A stretch of DNA of 5,851 nt from Promethearchaeota archaeon (GCA_030605895.1 JAUWHL010000195.1:1-5851); one strand, 5' to 3'; positions 1 to 5,554 are shown, counted from the stretch's first letter. Translations and numbers: made by a program. Notes: a model not told the origin generated them from the sequence alone.

Positions 1-130
1 ATATAAATACTTTCTTTTCTAATCTCACATATTCTTTATAGTCCAAGAACTCATTTTCGACATATTCAAAAGCAATTCTTAAAAAATGTTCTTGCACTTC
101 AAGAATGGAATATAAAAGCAAAGAATTCTA
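1..130 (-). pseudogene. C-terminal remnant of a TFB/cyclin-like paralog (A')
   Basis: Reading leftward on the minus strand, the last 25 codons visible before the window edge give a peptide identical at 22 of 25 residues to the C-terminus of the intact gene at 1501-2142; the differences are I/V, K/R and Q/E. The shared block includes AFEYVENEFLDYKEY and ends KKVFI. The next minus-strand codon begins with T at position 1, so a stop codon there is likely but falls outside the window. Similarity fades about 10 residues upstream (VQEHFLR, near position 97). An in-frame TAG lies at 128-130 and no in-frame ATG is present, so only the tail of the gene remains. Nothing resembling the rest of the protein is visible in 131-248 in any minus frame. 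It is inferred to be a truncated duplicate; a frameshifted copy is less likely. Confidence 0.75.
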
Positions 131-167
131 GGATAAGAATTACTTTTAATAACTTTTTATGATATAT

Positions 168-178
168 TGTATATAAAT
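168..178 (+). promoter_or_regulatory. Candidate TATA box for the C45 gene
   Basis: The stretch TGTATATAAAT lies about 75 bp before the ATG at 249 and would give a leader of roughly 45-50 nt. A second candidate, TTAAAAAA at 214-221, lies about 35 bp before the ATG and would give a nearly leaderless transcript. A weak TAGGAT ribosome-binding match (238-243) sits 5 nt before the ATG. Apart from the weak RBS, I see nothing else in 131-248. Confidence 0.35.
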
Positions 179-248
179 CTTTAAAAGGGAAAACTAATAG
201 GATTACATATTACTTAAAAAATTAAATTAACAAAATTTAGGATAATTT

Positions 249-1382
249 ATGAAAAAACTGGTGAAAATTCATGGCACACCATACGAAATGGGATTAGAAT
301 ATGGAAAGCAGTGTAAAAAGGAAATTTTAAAATCTTTTTCTGTGTGCTATAAATATGGTGCGATGTCTTTAACGAAGGGATTTCGAAATGGACATCCAAA
401 GCTCATGTATATTATCCCTACATTCTTTACTTACAAAAGAAAAAAGAATAAACTCCAAAATATTGCTAAAAAATTTGAGGAACCAATAAAAAAACACGCT
501 CCAGAAATGATTGAAGAAATGAAAGGAATTGCAAATGGTGCAGAAGTGGATTATCAAGATATATTATATCTTAATGCTTTTCCAGAAATAGTTGTGGCCT
601 GTTCGGTCTGGGTATCTACTGGTAAAGCTTCAAGGAATGGCGAAATTCTTTTAGGTATGAATACAGATGAACTAAAGCAAGCATCTAAAGCACAAATAAT
701 ACTTTCTACTGAACCTAAAGATGGTTATAAATTTATAGGTACTGCCTTTGCTGGAGTTTTAAGCCCTTATCAAGGAATGAATGAAAAGGGGCTTGCTATA
801 GCAAATATGCTTTTAAATTTAAAAAAGCCAGATATTCAACCAATTGGTATGCCAACATTTATAATGCTTAAGATGATATTATCAAAATGTGCAAATGTAG
901 ATGAAGCTTTAGAATTATTTAAAAAACTACCTAATTTAGTGTGTCCATCTGCGTTTTTCTTTGCTGACAAGATTAAGAGTGCAAGAATCGAGAATGGAGT
1001 AAAAGAATATGATATAACTATAATTAAAGATAATGCAATAGGTTGCTGTCAAAGACCACTATCTGAAAAAATGAAAAAATATGATATCACATCAGAAATC
1101 CATCCTCGTATGACTGTTAACGCGATTCCAAGAACAAAGCGAATGCTTGAACTTCTTAAATATCACTATGGAAACTTTGATGAACAAGTTATGATGGATA
1201 TAGCAAGAGACCATGGAGAAGGTGAAACTTTAGGTAAGGGTATTTGCCAGCATGGTTTTTCTGAGTCTACAATTAATTCCTTTATTGCAAAGCCAAAAGA
1301 ATTAAAAATGTGGATGTGTAATGGAAACCCATGTAATAATAAATATGAGGAAATTAGAATATCTAATGCATCAAGTAAATAA
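249..1382 (+). CDS. C45-family autoproteolytic acyltransferase/hydrolase
   Basis: This 377-aa protein matches the acyl-CoA:6-aminopenicillanic acid acyltransferase (MEROPS C45) type of Ntn hydrolase. The N-terminal GTPYEMGLEYG (residues 9-19) is the family's opening motif. Cys118, in VACSVWVSTGKAS, is the likely autocatalytic cleavage site and new N-terminal nucleophile, followed by GEILLGMNTDE (131-141). GMNEKGLAIANMLL (176-189) and the C-terminal DHGEGETLGKGICQH segment (321-335) with WMCNGNPCNNKYEEI (355-369) are also family-like. In this family a proenzyme is cleaved before the cysteine and then hydrolyses or transfers amide-linked acyl groups. The natural substrate here cannot be read from the sequence, and penicillin synthesis is not implied. 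No signal peptide or membrane segment is seen, so it is probably cytoplasmic. It stands alone on the plus strand, convergent with the next gene. The ATG at 249 is favoured because the family motif starts within ten residues of it. Confidence 0.9.
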   Translation: MKKLVKIHGTPYEMGLEYGKQCKKEILKSFSVCYKYGAMSLTKGFRNGHPKLMYIIPTFFTYKRKKNKLQNIAKKFEEPIKKHAPEMIEEMKGIANGAEVDYQDILYLNAFPEIVVACSVWVSTGKASRNGEILLGMNTDELKQASKAQIILSTEPKDGYKFIGTAFAGVLSPYQGMNEKGLAIANMLLNLKKPDIQPIGMPTFIMLKMILSKCANVDEALELFKKLPNLVCPSAFFFADKIKSARIENGVKEYDITIIKDNAIGCCQRPLSEKMKKYDITSEIHPRMTVNAIPRTKRMLELLKYHYGNFDEQVMMDIARDHGEGETLGKGICQHGFSESTINSFIAKPKELKMWMCNGNPCNNKYEEIRISNASSK

Positions 1383-1422
1383 TAATAATGGCATAAAAAT
1401 GGGTGTATATTATTTAATGAAC

Positions 1423-1443
1423 TTGTAGACTTATTGTTTACAA
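1423..1443. other. Stem-loop in the convergent intergenic gap
   Basis: TTGTAGAC (1423-1430) and GTTTACAA (1436-1443) can form an 8-pair stem with one G-U pair around the loop TTATT. It lies 40 bp after the C45 stop, in the 118-bp gap between two convergent genes. A transcript-end structure is possible, but no T-tract follows directly. Confidence 0.3.
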
Positions 1444-1500
1444 ATCTATCAACATAATATTGGAAAATTTAAATCTGTATGAAATATAATTGATAATTAA

Positions 1501-2142
1501 CTATATAAAGACTTTTTTTTGCAGTTTTATATATTCTTTATAATCCAAGAACTCATTTTCAACATATTCAAAAGCAATTTCAAATAATTGCCTGAAAAGA
1601 TCCTCAGGAAAAGCTTTTTGCTTGAAAATTACTTCATTTACTAATTCTTCAGTAAGAATTTGTGAATTAATTGGTTGATGCCATACTAAAAAACTCATCA
1701 TTGCTTTATCTACTTTAGATTTAATGAGATTTTTTATAAATTTTAAGCTAATATCTCGCTTAGGATCAATATAATAAGGGAAATTCTTATCATCTAAAAT
1801 TTTGATATAATCTAAGGAGTCCATTATTCTTTCTACACAATATTCTAAAGAACTTATTGGAAGTCCAAATTTTTCACAAAATATTTTCTTGGTTTCATGA
1901 GCCGGAAAAGCAAATGGATGCCTAGAAATTATATAATAGGCACCTACGAAAAATTTATACAAATTATGTGGTATTTTCCCATTATTCCTCAAATATTTAT
2001 AGACTACTGAAACAGTATCTAATAAATAATCGGTATTAATATCAAATTGCTGTAAGAACTCTTGACCATCTTTTATTAAATCAATGGTAATACGTTCTCT
2101 GGTATTTATTTCTTCATATTGAGGGGTATAGAGTTCTAACAT
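1501..2142 (-). CDS. TFB/cyclin-fold-like helical protein (gene A), putative
   Basis: I do not recognise a named family. Numbered from the ATG at 2142 (213 aa), residues ~41-115 read like one TFIIB/cyclin repeat: a helix (LLDTVSVVYKYL), a helix with the pattern KFFVGAYYIISR, then a helix-turn-helix-like stretch running from ETKKIFCEKFG through SSLEYCVERIMDSL. In archaeal TFB the matching place holds an AALYIAAR-type helix followed by a recognition helix. There is no N-terminal zinc ribbon or B-finger, so it is not a normal TFB. The C-terminal ~50 residues are charged and helical, and recur in the fragment at the left window edge. A GTG at 2149-2151 would add three residues. I prefer ATG 2142 because a TATA-like box starts 29 bp before it and there is no Shine-Dalgarno site, which fits a leaderless transcript. 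It is divergent from the RHH regulator B with a shared control region. DNA or transcription-complex binding is inferred. The coding call is firm; the function is tentative. Confidence 0.75.
   Translation of the reverse strand: MLELYTPQYEEINTRERITIDLIKDGQEFLQQFDINTDYLLDTVSVVYKYLRNNGKIPHNLYKFFVGAYYIISRHPFAFPAHETKKIFCEKFGLPISSLEYCVERIMDSLDYIKILDDKNFPYYIDPKRDISLKFIKNLIKSKVDKAMMSFLVWHQPINSQILTEELVNEVIFKQKAFPEDLFRQLFEIAFEYVENEFLDYKEYIKLQKKVFI
1513..1520 (+). terminator. Poly-T tract, possible terminator for the C45 gene
   Basis: A run of eight T on the plus strand lies about 130 bp after the C45 stop codon. T-rich tracts without a hairpin are a usual archaeal termination signal. This one falls inside the 3' end of the convergent gene, where it encodes lysines, so it may have no termination role. 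Confidence 0.3.
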
Positions 2143-2153
2143 TTTACACACAC

Positions 2154-2208
2154 GAGGATATAATATTTATATGTCATTCAAATATCATTAGTATATTATA
2201 TGATCCTC
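2154..2208. repeat. Imperfect inverted repeat around the gene A promoter
   Basis: The left arm is GAGGATATAATAT (2154-2166). The right arm (2193-2208), read on the minus strand, is GAGGATCATATAATAT. The arms agree at all 13 positions apart from a 3-base CAT insertion in the right arm. They enclose the TATA-like box of gene A. A second dyad, TCATTCAA (2174-2181) with TTGAATGA (2243-2250), interleaves with it. These may be operator halves. AT-rich composition makes short dyads common, so confidence is modest. Confidence 0.4.
2162..2171 (-). promoter_or_regulatory. TATA box for gene A (leaderless start)
   Basis: On the minus strand this reads TATAAATATT, with its 5' end 29 bp before the ATG at 2142. 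That is the spacing expected if transcription starts at or next to the start codon. It overlaps the left arm of the inverted repeat 2154-2208. Confidence 0.5.
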
Positions 2209-2223
2209 TTCATTTATAAACCT

Positions 2224-2243
2224 ATGCATCTTCAGTGATGCAT
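2224..2243. promoter_or_regulatory. Inverted repeat, candidate operator of the A-B region
   Basis: ATGCATC (2224-2230) and GATGCAT (2237-2243) are exact reverse complements around the 6-bp spacer TTCAGT. It lies in the shared A-B control region, about 23 bp before the predicted TATA box of B. Dimeric RHH proteins often bind dyads of this kind in their own promoters, so autoregulation by B is a reasonable inference. Confidence 0.45.
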
Positions 2244-2245
2244 TG

Positions 2246-2255
2246 AATGATCATT
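2246..2255. promoter_or_regulatory. 10-bp perfect palindrome before the B promoter
   Basis: AATGATCATT is self-complementary and lies 3 bp after the 2224-2243 dyad and 10 bp before the TATA-like box of B. Ten bases of it and its flank (ATGATCATTT, 2247-2256) recur at 5486-5495. Confidence 0.35.
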
Positions 2256-2265
2256 TGTGCAAATA

Positions 2266-2273
2266 TTTATATA
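2266..2273 (+). promoter_or_regulatory. TATA box for the B operon
   Basis: TTTATATA, with an A-rich stretch before it, lies 62 bp before the ATG of B. Start of transcription would fall near 2292-2298, giving a leader of about 30-35 nt. No Shine-Dalgarno match precedes the ATG at 2328. Confidence 0.45.
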
Positions 2274-2300
2274 TTCGAAAAAAAATTATCTTAATAAGCA

Positions 2301-2312
2301 ACAAAATTTTGT
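2301..2312. promoter_or_regulatory. 12-bp perfect palindrome at the B transcription start
   Basis: ACAAAATTTTGT is perfectly self-complementary, lies 15 bp before the ATG of B, and falls at or just after the predicted transcription start. In that place a bound repressor would block transcription. It is a candidate operator for B itself. Confidence 0.4.
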
Positions 2313-2327
2313 CGGTAAATTGAAAAA

Positions 2328-2753
2328 ATGCCATCAGAAACAAAAAAATCATCAGATTTATCTAGAATTACTTTTAGTCTAGACGCTTTTGATGAGAGAG
2401 TAATAAATATGATGGCAGGAAAAAGAAAAAAATCTCGTTCAGAGACAGTACGGAATCTTGTACATAACTGGATTGAGAGTAACCCTGTGTTATTAAAGAG
2501 TAATTATGATATTGATTTAACAGATATTACTAGAGAAATCGAAATAACAGATTTTAATAAGGTCATTCAAGATTCAATTCAAAAATTAGTGAAATACTCA
2601 GAACTATTTAATGAAATTGAGTTTGATATTTTAGAAGAACAATTAGATATTAGTCGTAAACTATTAAGAGAGATAATTTTTGACTATAAAAACAAATTAG
2701 AAAAGCTTGGTGTTAAACTCCGAATTAGAGGCAAATTAATTGTAAAAGAATAG
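2328..2753 (+). CDS. Ribbon-helix-helix plus winged-helix DNA-binding regulator (gene B)
   Basis: This 141-aa protein has two apparent DNA-binding parts. Residues ~12-50 form a CopG/MetJ-type ribbon-helix-helix: strand SRITFSL (12-18), helix A from 20 to about 30, then a basic GKRKKSRSET turn and helix B RSETVRNLVHNWIES. RHH proteins dimerise and insert a two-stranded sheet into the major groove. Residues ~88-141 look like a winged helix: helix FDILEEQL, a turn at DIS, recognition helix RKLLREIIFDYKNKLEKLG, and a wing KLRIRGKLIVKE. An acidic linker (~55-85) joins them. This second module recurs without the first at 4154-4378. The protein is cytosolic and probably a transcription regulator. 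It is divergent from gene A and translationally close-coupled to the 77-aa gene. Three dyads in its upstream region suggest autoregulation. The RHH part is clear; the winged-helix part is my structural reading. An antitoxin role is possible but I see no recognisable toxin beside it. Confidence 0.85.
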   Translation: MPSETKKSSDLSRITFSLDAFDERVINMMAGKRKKSRSETVRNLVHNWIESNPVLLKSNYDIDLTDITREIEITDFNKVIQDSIQKLVKYSELFNEIEFDILEEQLDISRKLLREIIFDYKNKLEKLGVKLRIRGKLIVKE

Positions 2754-2757
2754 GAGG
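2752..2757 (+). promoter_or_regulatory. Shine-Dalgarno site of the 77-aa gene, overlapping the B stop codon
   Basis: AGGAGG overlaps the TAG stop of B (2751-2753) and ends 10 nt before the ATG at 2768. It fixes the start of the 77-aa gene and points to co-transcription and translational coupling with B. Confidence 0.75.
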
Positions 2758-2767
2758 AAAGTCCGAT

Positions 2768-3001
2768 ATGAGTTCAGGAAAAATCTATAATAAATATCAA
2801 GAAGTATTAGGAAAATCAAATGACATGCGTTTAAAATCTCAATTTAATATATCAAAAGCAATAATTCCTTTTTCTAAAATAATTGGGTCTTCTAAACCAA
2901 TAGATATATATTCTGGAAATGAAATTATTCCATTTAAAGAAAGAGATCCAGAATATAAAATGATTTTAAGGCAAGAGTTTTCTAATTACATAAAAGATTA
3001 A
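2768..3001 (+). CDS. Small hypothetical protein (77 aa) in operon with regulator B
   Basis: I do not recognise this protein. It begins 14 bp after the B stop codon and has a perfect AGGAGG site, so it is very likely translated from the B transcript. It is basic and polar in the N-terminal half (MSSGKIYNKYQEVLGKSNDM), has a short hydrophobic stretch AIIPFSKIIG (31-40), and a charged end EYKMILRQEFSNYIKD likely to be helical. There are no cysteines, no membrane segment and no signal peptide. The position after an RHH regulator is where a toxin sits in toxin-antitoxin pairs, but no toxin fold or catalytic motif is visible. It may be a partner or modulator of B. The related B fragment at 4154-4378 keeps a Shine-Dalgarno-like AAGGAG at its end but no copy of this gene follows. 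Confidence 0.75.
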   Translation: MSSGKIYNKYQEVLGKSNDMRLKSQFNISKAIIPFSKIIGSSKPIDIYSGNEIIPFKERDPEYKMILRQEFSNYIKD

Positions 3002-3096
3002 CAATCTAATTTGAAAGATTATGATTCTATCCATCTCCCAAAGCCTCTCTTATTAAATTAAATAGTAAAAAATGCCAAAAATCACATAATAAAGTG

Positions 3097-3105
3097 TAAA
3101 TATAA
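3097..3105 (+). promoter_or_regulatory. TATA box for the membrane-protein gene
   Basis: TAAATATAA starts 28 bp before the ATG at 3125 and there is no Shine-Dalgarno site, which fits a leaderless transcript. The 123-bp gap after the 77-aa gene and this box suggest a separate transcription unit. Confidence 0.5.
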
Positions 3106-3124
3106 CATTATCATAATTTAAAAT

Positions 3125-4153
3125 ATGGAAGAAGATCTAAAAAAATTAGAGTATCTAGCAAATAAAAAATATAGTGAAATAATTGGAGAGGGATTTAAAT
3201 TATTTGCAAAGAATTATCGTTATTTAATACTACCTTTCGCAATTTTTGGAGTTCTTACAATTTTTTTAAAAATCTTATTACTAACTGAATTTGAATTGTA
3301 TATAAACGATCTAGGTAGATCCATTAGTGAAGGATTGCCCCCTCCAACAGATATTTCAGAATTTATTGAATCTGAATTTTTTCTCTTATTACAATTTCTA
3401 TTTTTAAATTTTCTTCTATTAATTTTTCAAGCTTTAATTGGCGGGCCTGTAGGAGGTATCATTACTACAATTGCGATGTGTTCAGTTAGCACTTTTCTAC
3501 TTAAGAAACATCTAAATGAAGAGGTTGATTTTGTATCTTCTTTTAAATCTTCATTTAATAAAAGAATGCTTTTAGTTATACTTGTAATTGGAATAGGGTT
3601 CCCTCTTGGAATGTTTTTTTTATTTATACCTTCAATCATCATATATAATTTCTTTATTTTTTTGGTATTCACCTACAATATGAAAGATGTTGAGAATCCG
3701 ATTTCAGAAGCTCGTTCAATCGCAAAAGGTGCTTTCTGGAAATTAATTGGAATTATTATTATTAATTCTATATTGATAGCAACAGTCAGTTTTATTTATA
3801 AATTAATTATTGATTTTGTATTAGATCTTTCAATTATTAATATTTCTCCTACAAGAGATTATGGAAGCAAATTTCTTTATCAGCTATTATATAGTATAAT
3901 GGATATTATTTTTGCTCCACTATTAATATGCTTATTGACCTGTTTCTTCTCAAAATTAAAAGCACAAAAAGATTTAGATTCTAAATTTGTAAAAAGGTAT
4001 TATCCAGCTAGGAAACAAGCTGAACCCTACAAAGAATTGGCACGAGTTGAGAAGCCATTAGAGGGTGAAGCTATCTATTGTTCTTTTTGTGGGCATTTAA
4101 TAAAAACACCAGTAAAATTTTGCCCTAATTGTGGAGAATTACTAATTGGTTAG
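3125..4153 (+). CDS. Multi-pass membrane protein with C-terminal zinc ribbon
   Basis: This 342-aa protein has a short charged N-terminus (1-30) and hydrophobic segments at about 33-53, 84-105, 107-125, 148-184 (probably two passes), 205-230 and 252-276. It ends in a cytosolic-type tail with a zinc ribbon: C319-x2-C322 (CSFC) and C333-x2-C336 (CPNC). The stretch PISEARSIAKGAFWKLIGII (192-211) resembles the repeated motif in the glycerophosphodiester phosphodiesterase membrane-domain/YciC-like proteins, in which a charged helix ending in KG-x-FW leads into a membrane segment. That family link is by eye only. Membrane proteins with terminal zinc ribbons are common in archaea. No catalytic motif is visible and the role is unknown. 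Its TAG stop is followed at once, in the same frame, by the B-like fragment. Confidence 0.85.
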   Translation: MEEDLKKLEYLANKKYSEIIGEGFKLFAKNYRYLILPFAIFGVLTIFLKILLLTEFELYINDLGRSISEGLPPPTDISEFIESEFFLLLQFLFLNFLLLIFQALIGGPVGGIITTIAMCSVSTFLLKKHLNEEVDFVSSFKSSFNKRMLLVILVIGIGFPLGMFFLFIPSIIIYNFFIFLVFTYNMKDVENPISEARSIAKGAFWKLIGIIIINSILIATVSFIYKLIIDFVLDLSIINISPTRDYGSKFLYQLLYSIMDIIFAPLLICLLTCFFSKLKAQKDLDSKFVKRYYPARKQAEPYKELARVEKPLEGEAIYCSFCGHLIKTPVKFCPNCGELLIG

Positions 4154-4378
4154 CAAGATATCCAATTTAAAATTCAAAAATTAGTCAAGTATTCAGAATT
4201 GTTCAATGAGATTGAATTTGATATTTTTGCAGAGCACTTAGAAGTTAGCCACAAGATTCTTAGAGACATCATCTTTGAATATAAAAACAAATTAGAGAAA
4301 CATGATATTAAACTCCGAATTAGAGGCAAATTAATTGTAAAAGAGCTAAGGAGATATTTAAGATTCTTGAGATTTTAG
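4154..4378 (+). pseudogene. Start-less copy of the winged-helix half of regulator B (B')
   Basis: From 4172 to 4345 the translation aligns without gaps to residues 84-141 of B, with 46 of 58 residues identical and most changes conservative (D/E, I/V, L/I). Weak similarity (QD, 4154-4159) reaches back to the first base after the membrane gene's stop codon. The RHH half, the start codon and the promoter are missing. The original stop is also lost: after the conserved KLIVKE the frame continues for 10 codons to TAG at 4376-4378, overlapping the 3' end of the convergent protease gene by 21 bp. The frame is open throughout, and TTG 4199 could in principle start a 59-aa peptide, but no ribosome site is seen. 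It is a truncated duplicate, probably recent or until recently under selection. Readthrough of the TAG at 4151-4153 would fuse it to the membrane protein. Confidence 0.75.
4308..4344 (+). repeat. 37-bp exact direct repeat with 2713-2749
   Basis: This 37-bp stretch, encoding the wing and C-terminus of the winged-helix module, is identical to 2713-2749 in B. The rest of the two copies has diverged at both nucleotide and protein level. It could support recombination between the copies, with deletion of the 1.6 kb between them, or mark a recent gene-conversion tract. Confidence 0.85.
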
Positions 4379-5236
4379 ATGCGGAAGCTCGGGAATTACT
4401 AAAATTTTCCTTTTGTTCTTAGTCCATTTTAATTCTTCTTTACCATAAATAGCGATAATAAGAACCATAATACCATCTAAGAGAATTATAAAATATACTG
4501 TACCAAGAAACGATAGGTTTTGTAGAAATATTACTTGCGTTGCATTTATGGATGTATGAAATAACATTGCTACTAATATACTTCCATTGGTGTTATTATA
4601 TAACCAAGTGAAAAATATCGATAGAGCAAGTACAGAAGTAGTAAAACTAAAAAAAGATTGGTTTACATAAATTGTACCAGGTATAAAAAATAAGGGAAAA
4701 TGCCATACACTCCAAATTCCTCCAAGAATTAAACTAGATTCAAGCGCATTCCATTTTGATTGAAGATTATTAAGAACATACCCTCTCCAACCAAATTCTT
4801 CTTGAAAAGGACCACCAAAAAAAAAAATTGAGAGTATTTCAAAAAAAAGATAACCATATTGCGTTCGATATCCCGTTAAGAAATTAGAAATTTTTATGTT
4901 TTCAGAAAAACTTGTTAAAAAAAGAGCTAGACCACAGATTATTGGAATTAAAGCTAAGGAAATTATTAAGTATAACTTTTTTTCACAGTGCCAACCTTTT
5001 CTCCACAGAGATATAACTCCATGAATACCCCGTTTTCTATAAGTGAGGGAAAAACTAGCTATAAATGGTCCAAATGATCCAACAATTACAAAAGGATTAA
5101 GTGATTGTAGATTTCCTCCAAAATCTTGTGAAAAAAGCAAACCAGGTATCCAAAATAGCCAGGAGAATGCGAATGTTATTACCACAAAATTGATTATACT
5201 CGTATCTGACTGGTCTAAATGGTCTAATTTACTCAT
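4358..5236 (-). CDS. CPBP-family (Rce1-like) intramembrane metalloprotease
   Basis: This 292-aa membrane protein carries all three CPBP/ABI motifs: EEFGWR (E146, E147, R151, the EExxxR motif), WSVWHFPLF with H179, and LFHTSIN with H227 and N231 (HxxxN). In Rce1, the founder of the family, the glutamates and histidines form the active site in the membrane and the substrate is the C-terminus of prenylated proteins. The archaeal substrates are unknown. About eight hydrophobic segments are seen, for example near 12-32, 46-65, 88-109, 126-141, 198-214 and 240-264. Length and motif positions are normal, so it looks intact and active. The ATG at 5236 begins MSKLDHLDQSD and has no Shine-Dalgarno site. 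It lies downstream of the phosphatase-family gene on the same strand, but 346 bp apart with a terminator between, so it is probably transcribed alone. Its last codons overlap the B' fragment tail-to-tail. Confidence 0.92.
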   Translation of the reverse strand: MSKLDHLDQSDTSIINFVVITFAFSWLFWIPGLLFSQDFGGNLQSLNPFVIVGSFGPFIASFSLTYRKRGIHGVISLWRKGWHCEKKLYLIISLALIPIICGLALFLTSFSENIKISNFLTGYRTQYGYLFFEILSIFFFGGPFQEEFGWRGYVLNNLQSKWNALESSLILGGIWSVWHFPLFFIPGTIYVNQSFFSFTTSVLALSIFFTWLYNNTNGSILVAMLFHTSINATQVIFLQNLSFLGTVYFIILLDGIMVLIIAIYGKEELKWTKNKRKILVIPELPHLKSQES

Positions 5237-5261
5237 AATTAAATCATTTTTAAAAAGGTTC

Positions 5262-5269
5262 TTAAACTA
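5262..5269 (-). promoter_or_regulatory. Candidate TATA box for the protease gene
   Basis: On the minus strand this reads AGTTTAAG, with an A-rich, BRE-like stretch before it, about 31 bp before the ATG at 5236, as for a leaderless start. A better TATA match, TTATATAT (minus, 5323-5330), lies about 90 bp upstream and would give a longer leader. I cannot choose between them. Confidence 0.3.
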
Positions 5270-5423
5270 CTTTTTTTCCTTTTGACGCTTATTTTGACCA
5301 ATGTTTTTTATGATAATAGACCATATATAATTTATTATTCAAAAAAGAAAGCGTGTTGATACTAAGATATTTTAAAATATTCCAATAAAGCAAGAAATCT
5401 TGAAAGTAAAATTAAATTAATGT

Positions 5424-5447
5424 GAGAATTAGGGAAAAGAAATTCTC
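5424..5447. other. Stem-loop in the 5237-5582 gap
   Basis: GAGAATT (5424-5430) and AATTCTC (5441-5447) are exact reverse complements around a 10-bp purine-rich loop. It could be a regulator site or a transcript structure. There is no further evidence. Confidence 0.3.
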
Positions 5448-5554
5448 TCCACTAATGTGATTTCACCATAAAAGTAATGAGGTGGATGATCATTTAATCA
5501 AGTACTGATACTATTTTTTCTTTAAAATTTTATAATTGGATAAAATTGAGTAAT

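Noticed and set aside
131..248. Frameshifted remainder of the A' gene
   Set aside because: None of the three minus frames shows similarity to the corresponding part of gene A, so truncation explains it better.
369..557. Minus-strand open frame of 62 codons
   Set aside because: It lies wholly inside the C45 gene, and its Phe/Ser/Ile-rich translation is what the antisense of AT-rich lysine-rich coding DNA gives.
2328..3001. Calling B and the 77-aa gene a toxin-antitoxin pair
   Set aside because: The RHH protein and the operon layout fit, but the 77-aa protein shows no toxin motif, so the label would rest on layout only.
3427..3672. Minus-strand open frame of 81 codons
   Set aside because: Antisense to the membrane-protein gene, with no promoter, ribosome site or recognisable domain.
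4151..4153. TAG read as pyrrolysine or another sense codon
   Set aside because: TAG also ends genes A and B in this window, and the membrane protein ends naturally just after its zinc ribbon; no insertion signal can be recognised.
5043..5285. Plus-strand open frame of 80 codons
   Set aside because: Mostly antisense to the 5' end of the well-supported protease gene, with no family features.
5476..5512. C/D-box guide RNA (GATGAT followed by CTGA)
   Set aside because: The C-box match is imperfect and no D'/C' boxes or terminal stem are present.
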